DNA of 64,000 bases. It comes from Girardinichthys multiradiatus. Its lineage: Eukaryota; Chordata; Actinopteri; Cyprinodontiformes; Goodeidae. The translations under genes and the position numbers were made by a program. This document shows, piece after piece, positions 28,801 to 42,900 of the stretch (its first letter is position 1; each line of letters begins with the position of its first letter). The stretch spans positions 16,476,749-16,540,748 of the forward strand of contig NC_061800.1 of the NCBI RefSeq assembly GCF_021462225.1, given 5' to 3'. The notes beneath the pieces were generated by a model. It made no database searches, was not told the DNA's origin, and was given only the letters and a program-made list of their open reading frames with translations.

Positions 28801-30922
28801 TTGTCACCACTGACTTACCGCCGCAGCTAGCGAATCTCACAGTTGGTGAGCAGTTTGTGTAAATGTCTTGCATTTAACTGTCTGCTGGTTATTTATTTTT
28901 TCTTGCATTAAGCAGATTTCATGCTTGTTTTGCTTCTTGTATCTTCTTCAGCTAATGGGCGTGTTAAGTTTCGGGTGGAGGGAGAGTTTGAGGCCACTTT
29001 AACAGTCATGGGAGACGATCCCGATATTCCCTGGCGGCTGCTGAAGTTGGAAATTCTAGTGGAGGACAAAGAAACTGGAGGTGAGGCAGCTAGTTATATG
29101 CCTTTGTTAATGTCCTAATGAATAACATCCAGAGTATGGCCAAATATTTTGTATCGATGTTTTCCTTTTGAACTCCCACTGCTTACAGATGGACGAGCTT
29201 TGGTCCATAGTTTGCAGGTGAACTTCATCCACGAGCTGGTCCAGGCTCGTCTTTGTGCCGATGAAAAACCTCTACAGGACATGTACAACTGCCTTCGTAT
29301 CCTTTTAATGTTTGTTTATTGGTTCACGCAAACATGTTCAGGCTGTTTCTGGGTCTGGAAAAAGAAAACGAGGGTGTGGCAAAATATTGGTATTTCCAGA
29401 ATTTATTTTCTATTCCATTTTTTAAAGCATCCATCCATCCAGTGATTTTTTTTTTTTAAGTTCAGTATTCAAAGTCTGCTCCCTGTACAAATATTCACCA
29501 TAAATTTAGAATTAACATTTGTATTTACGCTTTATAAATAAGCTATAAAGGACTGGTGCATTATGTAAATAAACCATGCATTTCATATATGTCTTTCCTG
29601 CAACCATTCGGGTTTCATCCAGTTCTGCTCTGACCCTCTACAGCACGGTGGGAGTGTGTGTGTGTGTGTGTGTGTGTGTTTAAGCATATAGAGTATTGAC
29701 TGATCAAGCAGACAAGTGCAGAATTCCAATGAGAATCACAGCTGCAGTAATGCATCCTGCTTAGCACCCTTTCATTAATGCTTAAATAACAAAATAGCTT
29801 TTTGTTAACGGCAGAGAAAGAGCAGCGCTGTTCCTGCAAGCTTCGCTCATCTGAGGTGTTTTTTAACACTTGTGCTTTCACACCTGTCAGCATGTTTATG
29901 AAATACGCCTAATTTACTTTTTCTGCCAGTTTCAGCATATATTTACCTCAACAGCCACATCAGACAGCAGTGGTTTAGCCAGAGAGCCTTGATATAAGTT
30001 TCTACTAAAATGTAGCTTTCATGCAGGAAGAGAAGCTACAAAGTATTAGCATTTATGCAATAATCAAAGTCTTAAAGACTTAATCAAGCAATCTGAGCAA
30101 GACTGTGCTAATCAGTACATCTCTGGGCTGCCTTTCAGCCACCACCATGTCAAAGAGCAGTCTGTGTGAGACACAAACAGCCCTTTAACTAATAATCTAC
30201 ATCTTGAGGGATGTGTGTGTGCGCGCGCGTGTGTGTTTTGAATGTCGATGACAGGATAAGTAAAATGCTCTACCATCTACCTCGATCTGTAATTTCCCCA
30301 CGCCTTGCTTTTCTTTAACCGCACCGTACCCAGATTCCTTTTGTTTGTCGCTGCAGCTCGAGGTGCTCCATTCTCAGACCCTGATGCTGGTCAGAGAGCG
30401 CTGGGGAGACCTGGTGCAGGAGGAAAAATATGTTCCAGCAAAATACCTCACGCTTTCCGTCTGGAAGTAAGACTTCCACACTTTAAAAGAAAAAACAAGG
30501 CTGAACATAGAAACGTTAAAAATGACCAAATGCTTTGTTTGATTTCCCCCTCAGCCAACAGGTTTTGGGTAGAAAAACAGGCACAGCATCGGTGCATAAA
30601 GTCACAATCAAAATCGATGAATCAGATGGATCTAAGCCATTGCAGATATCTCATGAGCCTGCTCTCCCTGCCTGTGACTCAAAGTTAATGGAGCGAGCTA
30701 TGAAGGTGAAGTTTCTGTTACTAATGTAGTGCAAAAAATTTAGGCCATTAGGATTTCCATTACAATTAAATTGCTGCTTGAGCTAATGTTGTATTTTCTT
30801 GTTTGTTTAGATTGACCATCTATCAGTGGAGAAACTGTTGATTGACAGCGTGCACGCCCGCGCCCATCAGAAGCTCCAGGAACTAAAGGCCATTTTAAAG
30901 AGCAGCAATTCAAGTGACAACT
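25900..30922 (+). CDS. med14: med14 exons 1-10 (residues 1-415)
   Basis: Exons: 25900-26075, 28113-28139, 28242-28347, 28458-28631, 28716-28845, 28952-29080, 29189-29296, 30334-30466, 30555-30705, 30811-30922. Exon 2 is a 27-nt microexon encoding LLPRKTDME with parts of the flanking codons. Landmarks are [59 protein letters not shown] and [18 protein letters not shown]. Exon 8 starts at 30334; the CAG at 30357 is internal, since SFCLSLQ upstream of it is part of the conserved protein. Intron 1 holds an RTE-like repeat. Confidence 0.96.
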
Positions 30923-33900
30923 GTACGTATTTTATCTTTGGTTTTACTCGGCAGTCAATAAAACCCAGATCTTCTCTGTGATCTGTACCCGACCTTATGA
31001 AACATATGAAATGGAGTGATGGCCCTCCACACTCATTGACGCCTCAAATAAATGTTTGTAAAGCCGTGAAACAAATCGAATTTTTTTTTATTGATGTAGA
31101 ATAATCTTACACTGGGAAAATGTAGAAAAATCCAGCACTTAATTTGAAAGCATTTCTTCAGTTAGGGAAAAATTTGGAAGAAGTAAATGTTTTTAGAGAC
31201 TTACTGGGGCCACATTCTTGTTTTTTAGTTTGTGCAACTCCTTTTTGCCAAGAGGACATCACTTAGTCCTCTGTAACATTTCAAATGGTTTCAGGATATA
31301 GAGGAAAGAGTTTTTGTTTACTCATCTTTTCACAATCTCTGTAGTGAGAATCGCAGATCCTCCCTTATTCTCTCTTCTCTTTAGCTCACCCCACAGGTTT
31401 AGGCCATGGGACATAGAGCATGGTTGATTTTGGGCCTTCTGAACCATTTTTGTGTTGATTTGACTTTGGGTTTTGGATCATTATGCTGCTAAAGGACCCA
31501 GTGATCAATAGTTTTCTGCTTTCTGGCAGAGGTCACCATATCTTTATTTAAAATATCCTGCTTCCCAGCTGCCTTTGGAAGAGTAACTGACCTCCAGCAT
31601 TATTGACTCTCCATGACACAATGAGTGACAATTTAAAACTCTTTCAATCAGTTTAAAAAAGTAAAGTATAAATGCCCAGTTATATAGTTATGTTTATATT
31701 TTGCTTTTTTGTCACACTTAAATGTTTCAGATCATCAAACAAATTTTAATATCAGACAAATACAACCTGAGTAAATACAAAAAGTTGTTTTCAAATGAAT
31801 TTATTTGTTAAAGTATAAAGGCTATCCAAACCAACCTGACCCTATGGGAAATAGTAATTGCCCCCTGCACATGATGACTAATTGTACAATCTTTAGCAGC
31901 TATACCTGCTGTCAAGCGTTTGCAGTAACTAGCAATGAGTCGTATAAATCCCTGTGGAGGAATTTTGTCTGGTATCTAAATTAGATTTAAGTCCAGACCT
32001 AAACCAGGTCACTCCAAATATACACTGATCAAAAAAATAAAGGAACACTTAAACAACACAATATAACTCAGAGTAAATCAAACTTCTGTGAAATCAAACT
32101 GTCCACTTAGGAAGCAACACTGATTGACAATTAATTTCACATGTTGTTCAAATGGAAAAGACAACAGGGGGAAATCTTTGGCGATTAGCAAGACACTCTC
32201 AATAACGTAGTGGTTCTGCAGGTGGGGACCACAGACCACTTCTCAGTACCTATGCTTTCTGGCTGATGTTTTGGTCACTTTTGAATGTTGGTGGTGCTTT
32301 CACACTCATGGTAGCATGAGACGGACTCTACAACCCACACAAGTGGCTCAGGTAGTGCAGCTCTTCCAGGATGGCACATCAATGCGAGCCGTGGCAAGAA
32401 GGTTTGCTGTGTCTGTCAGCGTAGTGTCCAGAGCCTGGAGGCGCTACCAGGAGACAGGCCAGTACACCAGGAGACATGGAGGAGGCCGTAGGAGGGCAAC
32501 AACCCAGCAGCAGGACCGCTACCTTTGTGCAAGGAGGAAGAGGAGGAGCACTGCCAGAGCCCTGCAAAATGACCTCCAGCAGGCCACAAATGTGCATGTG
32601 TCTGCACAAACGGTTAGAAACCAACTCCATGAGGATGGTATGAGGGCCTGACGTCCACAAATGGGGGTTGTGCTCACAGCCCAACACCGTGCAGGATGCT
32701 TGGCATTTGCCAGAGAACACCAGGATTGGCAAATTCACCACTGGCGCCCTGTGCTCTTCACAGATGAAAGCAGGTTCACACTGAGAACATGTGACAGACG
32801 TGACAGAGTCTGGAGACACCGTGGAGAGCGATCTACTGCCTGCAACATCCTTCAGCATGACCGGTTTGGCAGTGGGTCAGTAAAGGTGTGGGGTGGCATT
32901 TCTTTGGAGGGCTGCATGGCCCTCCATGTGCTCACCAGAGGTAACCTGACTGCCATTAGGTACCGAGATGAGATCCTCAGACCCCTTGTGAGACCATATG
33001 CTGGTGAGGTTGGCCCTGGGTTCCTCCTAATGCAGGACCAGGCTAGACTTCATGTGGCTGGAGTGTGTCAGCAGTTCCTGCAAGATGAAGACATTGAAGC
33101 TATGGACTGGCCCGCCCGTTCCCCAGACCTGAATCTGATTGAGAACATCTGGGACATCATGTCTCGCTCCATCCACCAACGTCACGTTGCACCACAGACT
33201 GTCCAGGAGTTGGTGGATGCTTTAGTCCAGGTCTGGTAGGAGATCCCTCAGGAGACCATCCACCGTCTCATCAGGAGCATGACCAGGCGTTGTAGGGAGG
33301 TCATACAGGAACGTGGAGGACACACACAATACTGGGCCTCATTTTGACTTGTTTTAAGGACATAACATCAAAGTTGGATCAGCCTGTAGTGTGTTTTTCC
33401 ACTTTCATTTTGTGTGTGACTCCAAATCCAGGCCTCCATTGGTTAATAAATTTAATTTCCATTGATGATTTTTGTGTGATTTTGTTGTCAGCACATTCAA
33501 CTTTGTACAGAACAACGTATTCAATGAGAATATTTCATTCATTCAGATCTAGGATGTTTTATTTGAGTGTTCCCTTTATTTTTTTGAGCAGTGTATTTAA
33601 TTTGATTAGTTTTGTTTTTACCATTCAGAGGTGCTGCTGTGCTTCAGATCATTGTTCTGTTGCATACCCCAAAGCCCCTAGCACCTTCTCCACGTGCTTT
33701 ATTTATGCCGGTTTCACTCCACTCAGCCCTGCTTGCCAGCGTTCCCGATACTGGTATTCCAGCCCAGTACTGGCTTTCATGGTCCCTGCTCCAGAGCAGG
33801 TACGGTTGGGGCTGTTACATTACTTTAATGTAACAATGTCAGACAGTAATGTTAATGGGCAGCACAGCACGCTACACTGACGACTGGAGGCGAGGCTTCA

Positions 33901-36900
33901 GTCGGCATAGATCTAGCCATCAGTGGGTAAGTGGAAACACAACTGGTACCAAACCGAGCAGAGCAGCGCGACATGCCACTTTTGCCCAGTTTCTTTCCTA
34001 TTGTTGAATAATCAGCTGACCTATAATGTGGCAGGGGTTCAGGGGTCTTTTTTGACCTTCTGGTTGACTCAATGATTTACTCATGGGATAATAACCTTCC
34101 CCCACTGCTAGGTGCCGTGTCTTTGGTGCCATCTTCTGACTGAGATCATTATTGTCGCTGTCAGGGCGTACGGCAATGCGGACATTCGCAGACACCTCTC
34201 GTAGACCCTGATTGGTGGTTGCAGATGACACAGGCTTTGTGTTTGAGCAGATGCTAGAGTGGATTAGGAGGTATAATTTGGTCTTTCGCCTATTTCTGGT
34301 TATGTGACTTCTACGGGTCAGGCAGTCATCGGGTCTAGTGAAATCTAACTCTGCTTTCCCAGAAAGATGTGGTTAGTTACTTTATGATTTAACAACCAGG
34401 TCAGTTACTTTGCGACGTAGGACCAGGTTGGATTGGGTAGCTTTTTCCTCTTAATAGAGATAAAGGTTTTTCTAAATCACAGATTTGTCTTGTCAGTCTT
34501 GTTGATTCGTCTCATGTTTTGCAATCATGTTTAGTGTTAAAAAATTGTTTGTTTGCTTATATATGTTTCCCCAGCGTTCATTGAGACTGCTTTGCCCACA
34601 CTGGTTATTCCAATACTTGAGCCATGTGGTCGCTCAGAGTGCCTGCACATTTTTGTAGATCTTCATTCAGGCATGTTTCAACCCATGCTCTATGGATTAG
34701 GTAAGCAAGAGCAAATATTGACTTGTGTTTTTTTTTTTGTGTGTGTAGATTATGTCAACATTGTTTTCAAACAAGCTTTCAGTGAATTATTTGTTTTTGT
34801 GTTTTAACCACAATTTGACTACTTCATAATTTTCTCTCTTTCAATTAATAACATTTTTAAACTCAACTAACTTTCATCTGATTGTGTTTAAAGCTTCAGC
34901 GAATACATTTATCTTGCTATAATCCTGATTTATTGGCATTCTCGCCTCTCTGAACATTAAATCCTGGGTTGTTCTCTTTAGATCAGTCCATGCTAGATGA
35001 CATTGAAAAGACCATCAATGATGATATGAAGCGCCTTCTTTCTTGGCTTCAGCAGCTCAAGTAAGTTACTATAAACAAAATCTGAATATATTTATTGAAT
35101 TTAATAAATGATTAATAGAAAGGTGGAGAGAATCTGAGGGATTATTTTGATTGGTCGAAGTTAATAAATTACAGAGTGTGTTGTCGTTTTAAATCAGTCA
35201 GTCAGTCATTTTCTACCGCTTATTCCATAGTGGGTCGCGGGGGAGCTGGTGCCTATCTCCAGCAGTCTATGGGCGAGAGGCGGGGTACATCCTGGACAGG
35301 TCGCCAGTCCATCTCAGGGCAACACGCAAACAACCACACACACACTCATTCATACACCTAAGGGCATTTTAGAGAGACCAATTAACCTAACAGGCATGTC
35401 TTTGGACTGTGGGAGGAAGCCGGAGTACCCAGTGAATCCACACATGCACAGGGAGAACATGCAAACTCCATGCAGAAAGACCCCAGACTGGGAATCGAAT
35501 CCAGGACCTTCTTGCTGCAAGGCAACAGTGCTACTACCTGCAGCATATGGTGTGTGTGTGTGTGTGTGTGTGTTTGTGAGTGAATTCTTTGTAAAAGCAC
35601 AAACCTTGTATGGGAGATGGCCAAAGAGTCACATTTCTTCATTAAATTAGTTAAATCAAATCCCTTAAATATTAATCTATTTGTATTTTGGCCATTCATT
35701 CAAGCCCTCAGGAAACAGGGTTGATCCAGCATTGAACCTTTGCCACTGACAACTTAGGTCGCATGAAAAGATCAACTTTCCATTCTTTCTGGCTAGGTTC
35801 TGGTTGGGGGAGCAGCGATGTCGACAGTCCGTGAAACACCTTCCCACCGTTTGCTCCGACATCCTTCACCTCTCGAACTCAGACTCTCACCCTGTTGGCA
35901 GCTTGTCCAAGCACAAACTCTTCATCAAGCTCACTCGTCTCCCACAGTACTACATTGTGAGTTTCTCGGCCAGTTTGTTGCTTAAAGGCATCTTTATTCT
36001 CATGTGTTCTTTCGAATATTTTTGTCTTTTTCTTTCTTTTTTTTTCACAGGTGGTGGAAATGTTAGAAGTGCCCAGCAGTCCCACAGCTTTACAGTACAA
36101 GTACTCTTTCCTGTCAGTTTCTCAGTTAGAGGGAGAGGATGGGCCTATGTGTGCACATCTTTTGCAGCTTTTTAAACCCAACCTGGAGCACCTCGTTCAG
36201 GAACCAACGACAGTGAGAGAGGCACGACCTGGAACAAAAAGAAAGGTAGTTGTACATTAATCTGTTGTCATGAAGGAAACAGCTCTTTAACTGTTTGTTT
36301 ATAGGTGGGATGTTGGATTATGAAGATTGTGTAGGAAAGTATTTCCTCTTATATTTTTGTGCATTTAAACTTGCACCTGTAAAAAATCTAAAACAAGTGA
36401 GAAGCATTTGTATTTACCCTGTTTATTCTGATCCATCTCATTAAAATAGTTATAAGTCAGTATTAAATAGGCCACCTGGGTGTAATTTAATCTCAGTGTA
36501 AATCCAGCTGTTCTGTGAAGGCCTCAGAGGTTTGTTGGGGAAAATTAGGGAACAAACAGGATCACGAAGATCAAGGAACGCAGCAGACATGTCGGGGATA
36601 AAGATGTGGAGAAGTCTGAAGCCTGACCTGCCTGTTCCAATTTTGGCCGATACCATTTTCTTTTTCTTTTTTTTTATAACTGACACTGTCAGGTGTTATA
36701 AGGTCACAATACACCTTCAAAGTTCCAATCTTATTTTATTGAAAAAAACTGAACCATACCCCTAAAGCATTGCAAACTTGTTTAAACTGCACATGAGGCA
36801 GTTTTCTCAAATATATATGAAATCTTTAGAGCATCACAGTTCCTTTAGTCTTCCATTTTTCACACTTTAAAAAGAAACGGTAGATAATTTCGGTTTGACA

Positions 36901-39900
36901 TGTAAACACATGTAAATATCAGCTGACCACCGATCTTTAAGGAAATGGGGCCCGATCTATCGGTGCACCCTTACTTTTCAATTTTTATTCATTTTTTTTG
37001 TATCATATTGTCCGTCCACTTCATTGTTATACACAGTTTTTTGTTGGTCTATCACAAAAATCCCAATGTAATATGTTGACATTTGTGGTTGTAATGTGAC
37101 AGTGTGGGGAAACAATCAAGAGGAATAAATGCACTGTATCTGAAGACAAATTCACTCTAAATACTGTTTTCTTTCTGCTGCTCTGTAGATTACTGGGGAT
37201 CAAGGGGACCCAGAGCCTAAGAAACCCAAGAGGTCTGGAGAAATGTGTGCTTTCAACAAAGAGCTGGCTCATCTTGTAGCTATGTGTGATACCAACATGC
37301 CTTTTATTGGTCTCAGAGCAGAGGTCAGTCAGGGTTCAACGATAGTTTGAGCCAGTTTTATATTTCTGGATTCAAGGTTTGTAATTTCTAGCCGATACTG
37401 CATGTTTTTGTTTCTTTTCTGAGTAGCTTTCCAACATGGCGATTCCAAACGAGGGAGTCCAAGTGGAAGGAGACGGCAGTAGTCACGCGATACGACTGCT
37501 GAAGTAATACAAACCTGCATGCTTTCATGTGTGTTGCTTTCTTCAGTCGGTAGAATGCTAAACTATTGTGGCTGATATTTTCTAGGATTCCCCCTTGTAG
37601 AGATGTCGGAGAGGAAACCAGGAGAGCTTTAGAGCGCTCCCTCTTGGACAGCACCATCCGCTTGCAGGGCAGGAATAACCGAACCTGGGTGGCTGAGCTG
37701 GTGCTGGCCAACTGTCCACTCAGCAGCACAAACAGCAAGGAACAAGGTGGTTTTCTTTTTACCAATTACACATAATGAATCTCAGTAATGGCATCCTCCT
37801 TCTTTATGTTTGTGTGTCTGCATTATGACCTCTGTTCTCATGTCTCTCTGTTCTATTAGCCTCCACTCGACATGTGTATTTGACCTATGAAAACCCTCTG
37901 TCAGAGCCAGTGGGAGGCAGGAAGGTTGTAGAGATGTTCCTAAATGACTGGAAAGCTATTAGCCAGCTCTACCAATGTGTTCTGAACTTTTCTTGTGCAC
38001 TGCCAGGTAAGTGCAGGTTTACCTGAAAACAAAGTCTTTGCATTCGCTGTCATTTGTTCTGCCAACCATCAAAAAATCCCTCACTCCATCCATCCACCTG
38101 TTTGTTCATCTCTCAATTTATTCATTCACCTTTCCATCCAAACATGTGTGACCATCCTTCAGTTTCTGTCTTTCTGTTCACCATCCGTTTATTAGTCCGT
38201 CTCTTCGTCCATCGCGCCATTTGTCCATCTTTCAATCCATCTCTGCCTCCATCCGCCATCGATCTTTTTGTCCATTAGTCCGTCCATCTGTTTAAACATC
38301 CATCCGTTTGTCCATTTGTCCATACTTTCCTCTAGTTGAGCAACCTTTCATCCTTGTTTGTCCATCTGTCAGTCCATCTTTGTATGGTTTTGCATTTCAA
38401 AGCTAAGCTGTGTAGAAGTATCTGTTGTAAATTCATAGTGAAATTTGGTACTCATATTTTAAAGAATGTACAAAATAATAGACTTTGGACATTTTTGTCT
38501 TGGTAAGTAGGAAGTTTTGGCCTGACCCCTGGATCATTTAGTGCTAGGTTAAGAGTCTGGGTTCAATTTTTTCTGTGTAGAAATGTCAACCTATATTTGG
38601 AAGTGTTATTTTTACTGCAGCCAGTCGCTATGATTTCTTCCCTCCAGAAATGCCACCTTACCTGAGCCAGTTCTCGGAGGTACGGCTGTATAACTACCGT
38701 AAACTGGTGCTGTGCTACGGCACCACCAAGGGCAGCTCTGTCACCATCCAGTGGAACTCCAACATGCAGCGCTTCCACCTCGCCCTGGGCACTGTGGGGC
38801 CAAACTCAGGCTGCTCCAACTGCCATAACATCATCCTCCACCAACTGCAGGAGATGTTCAACAAGAACCCAAATGTGGTGCAGCTGCTGCAGGTACACAG
38901 TCAGACACTTACCAACAATGATGCAGTCAAGTGACCACTTTGATGTGCTGAACATCCTAATAAATTTGTGGAGTTTTCTTAAATTTTTTATACAAGCACC
39001 TAAACTTAAATAAACATTTATTTAGCTTTTAACTATCCAATGTTTCAAAATTAAAACATGAACTTATTTCAGTATAAGTTTTATTGGAACAAATGGGACA
39101 AATTTTTCTCAAAACCTTATTTTTGTCTGTCCAGGTGCTCTATGACACACTAGCCCCTCTCAATGCAATAAACAAGCTACCAACAGTGCCCATGCTGGGG
39201 CTCACCCAGCGCACCAACACTGCCTACCAGTGTTTCTCCATTCTGCCCCAGTCACCCACGCACATCCGCCTGGCGTTCCGCAACATGTACTGCATCGACA
39301 TTTACTGCCGCAGCCGAGGAGTGGTGGCCATTCGAGACGGAGCCTACAGCCTCTTTGACAACACTAAGATTGTGGAGGGATTTTACCCTGCTCCAGGACT
39401 GAAGGTAAACGGGACGAAGAGGAATACAAGTGAGGGGGTTTCTCCAAAGCATCTTTCCCCTTTATGTTGGCGGTGTGTTTACAGTACCATGCAAAAGTAC
39501 TGCTTAACTGTGAAGGGCAAGATTCATGGTTTTCAGTTTCTTTCCAAATAAAACTATAAAACGTTTGATGTTCATTTGTGTTCACCCCCCCCCCATTATT
39601 GATGTCCTTTAAATAAAATCCACTGTAACTGATGGCCTTCAGAGGTCATCTAATTAGCAAATGTTCACCGCTGTTCTGTACAGGCGTCGGTGATTACGGT
39701 GAACAAACAGCATGATGTAAAACATGAAATACAGCAGACAAGTCAGGGAGAAAGTAGGGGAGAGGTTTAAAGCAAGGTTAAGTTCTTAAACAATATCCTA
39801 TGCATTCAACATGAGCGCACTATTCAGTACATGACTTGAAAATAAAAGGAGTAACTGACACACCTACATGGCGGTCCACCTAAACCTATAGGCCAGACAA

Positions 39901-42900
39901 GGTAAAGCATAAACAAGGAAGCAGACAGATAGACCATGGTAGCTCTGGAGGAGCTGCAGAGATCTACAGTTAAGGTGGGAGATGGATTAGTGGCAGGAAG
40001 AAAGCTACTGTTGAAAGGAAGCTATAAGAAGTTTGAAGTTTCCCACAAATACAATATTTTTGCTACTTGCAAGGAAAACTGACGCACGCATTACATTAAC
40101 CTGAGCACCGCTGCCCAATGGTGAAACATTGTAGTGGCAGTATCATGCTGTGGGAAAGTGTTTTTTTTTCTGTTTTATTTGAAAACATGTTAAAACCCAT
40201 GTGTCTCTTTCTTTCCACTTCACAATTTTCTACTACTTTGTGTCACATAAAATCTGAATAAACAAAATGACACAAAATTAGGAAAACAAGGGGTGGCAAC
40301 ACTTTTGCAGGACAACGAACACATAAAAACAACCCAAAAAACCTGTAATATGATGATGAAATTTCTCATATCAAATATTTCTCTGTCCCCTCTCGCTTTA
40401 GACATTCCTTAACATGTTTGTAGACAGTAATCAAGACGCTCGCAGACGTTCAGTCAACGAAGATGACAACCCTCCCTCACCTGTGGGCATGGATGTGATG
40501 GACAGTCTGATGAACCAGCTGCAGGCTCCACAGCAGCCCCAGACAATGAGAGGAGGTGTATACCCCCCTCTTACGTCACCACCACCCAATTATCATGCCA
40601 ATGTTGCTCCATCACCATCCATGATGCCCACCCAGTCTCCAGGTAATGGACCTTATGATTCTTTCCCGTATTTTTGAGTGTGGAGGTCTCCTTCCGTTGT
40701 GTCTCATCATATTCAGACACCTTACAATGTTCTAAGTTTTCCTCTTTTTATTTTAAATCTTGTGTTGTCATGAGCCTTCATGCTCATTGATGTCAGAGAA
40801 TGAGCTTGTGTTACCATGTGTGCCCTTGTTAGTTTTATAAAAACACGAGATCATTCGTTTCTCATGCAACGTGTGCACATCACAGCTAAGAAGAAACTTA
40901 GTTCTCCATCTCAGCCCACCGGCCAGAGGCTACAGCCTTTCTGTCCAGCTTTAGCATTAATGCTCATGAGAGATTGCGAGCGTGTGTGAGAGAAGCGGTT
41001 TTCACCCATTAGTCTTATGAGCCATTTGATGTATGTGTGTATGTGTGTGTGTATACAGGGAACATCCATGCCTCTGGCTCCCCTAGTGGAGCTTTGAGGG
41101 CACCCTCTCCTTTTGGCCCCACCCCGTCTCCATCGTCTCTGGGCATAGCCATGGGCCAGACCAGCTTTGCCAGTCCCCACGGTAAGCAGCAGGGAGGGCC
41201 ATAAATGCTGGCCTGGTGGTAAATCATCTCTGCTGGGCAAGGGCTTGAATGTGCTGAACTGAACATGACTAGGTCTTTTGTATTTCAGAAACACTTATAA
41301 AGCCAGGGCACACAGTGGTGTTTTTATGACCGTGAAGGTAATGTTTGGTGACTGATGATTGGCTCTCCTTTACCTAGGTCCTCTGGACCCCAGCTCTCCT
41401 TATACCATGGTTTCTCCCAGTCATAGAGGCCAGTGGCCAGGCTCACCACAGGTTTCAGGACCTTCACCTGGGGCAAGAATCCCTGGCATGTCCCCTGGCA
41501 ATCCTTCCCTGCACTCACCTATTCCTGATCCCAATTCTCCACGTGCTGGGAGTAGTAAGTACTGCTTTCTTACTAATACTAACTCACTCTGACTTTACTA
41601 GGGCTGCATAATACATCTTAAATGCACCATCATTTCAGTGCTAAAAATTCAAAGGGATAGTTGGAATGCAATATTTGTTGTTTACAATGTCCTAAGAGTC
41701 AGAAATTCACCGTTGTCATTCGAAAATTACTTTCAGCCTGTTGGATGCAGAATCACTGCAGGAAATACCCACACCTAAAAAGATGATGGTGCCAAAGATA
41801 TTAATATTCCAAAGAGCGTTGGAAGCATCATAATGATATTTGAGGAAGAGATGAGTAAGGACTACAGGTCCTTCTCAAAATATTAGCATATTGTGATAAA
41901 GTTCATTATTTTCCATAATGTCATGATGAAAATTTAACATTCATATATTTTAGATTCATTGCACACTAACTGAAATATTTCAGGTCTTTTATTGTCTTAA
42001 TACGGATGATTTTGGCATACAGCTCATGAAAACCCAAAATTCCTATCTCACAAAATTAGCATATTTCATCCGACCAATAAAAGAAAAGTGTATTTAATAC
42101 AAAAAACGTCAACCTTCAAATAATCATGTACAGTTATGCACTCAATACTTGGTCGGGAATCCTTTGGCAGAAATGACTGCTTCAATGCGGCGTGGCATGG
42201 AGGCAATCAGCCTGTGGCACTGCTGAGGTCTTATGGAGGCCCAGGATGCTTCGATAGCGGCCTTTAGCTCATCCAGAGTGTTGGGTCTTGAGTCTCTCAA
42301 CGTTCTCTTCACAATATCCCACAGATTCTCTATGGGGTTCAGGTCAGGAGAGTTGGCAGGCCAATTGAGCACAGTGATACCATGGTCAGTAAACCATTTA
42401 CCAGTGGTTTTGGCACTGTGAGCAGGTGCCAGGTCGTGCTGAAAAATGAAATCTTCATCTCCATAAAGCTTTTCAGCAGATGGAAGCATGAAGCGCTCCA
42501 AAATCTCCTGATAGCTAGCTGCATTGACCCTGCCCTTGATAAAACACAGTGGACCAACACCAGCAGCTGACACGGCAGCCCAGACCATCACTGACTGTGG
42601 GTACTTGACACTGGACTTCTGGCATTTTGGTATTTCCTTCTCCCCAGTCTTCCTCCAGACTCTGGCACCTTGATTTCCGAATGACATGCAGAATTTGCTT
42701 TCATCCGAAAAAAGTACTTTGGACCACTGAGCAACAGTCCAGTGCTGCTTCTCTGTAGCCCAGGTCAGGCACTTCTGCCGCTGTTTCTGGTTCAAAAGTG
42801 GCTTGACCTGGGGAATGCGGCACCTGTAGCCCATTTCCTGCACACGCCTGTGCACGGTGGCTCTGGATGTTTCTATTCCAGACTCAGTCCACTGCTTCCG

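Larger units (their letters stand above)
31340..34520. repeat. Older decayed repeat in med14 intron 10, interrupted by younger elements
   Basis: Fragments at 31340-32020, 33596-33690 and 33985-34480 read as pieces of one older fish repeat: CCAGACCTAAACCAGGTCACTCC before the Tc1 insertion, ATTCAGAGGTGCTGCTGTGC just after it, and CCCAGTTTCTTTCCTATTG later. The same phrases recur in order at 61.85-62.55 kb. A GC-richer block at about 33690-33980 with GGTACC-like words looks like another insertion, possibly hAT. Boundaries are approximate. Confidence 0.55.

Noticed and set aside
29615..29893. 92-codon minus-strand frame with HTHTHTH
   Set aside because: It is the translation of a GT microsatellite.
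32379..32858. Antisense 159-codon frame over the 32-kb Tc1 transposase
   Set aside because: It is a shadow of the transposase; its residues show no family.
33344..33880. 178-codon plus-strand frame after the Tc1 transposase
   Set aside because: It crosses the Tc1 end, the old repeat and another insertion, so it cannot be one gene.
35249..35699. Frames of 105-133 codons on both strands in med14 intron 12
   Set aside because: They lie in an interspersed repeat with a GT tail; not a gene.
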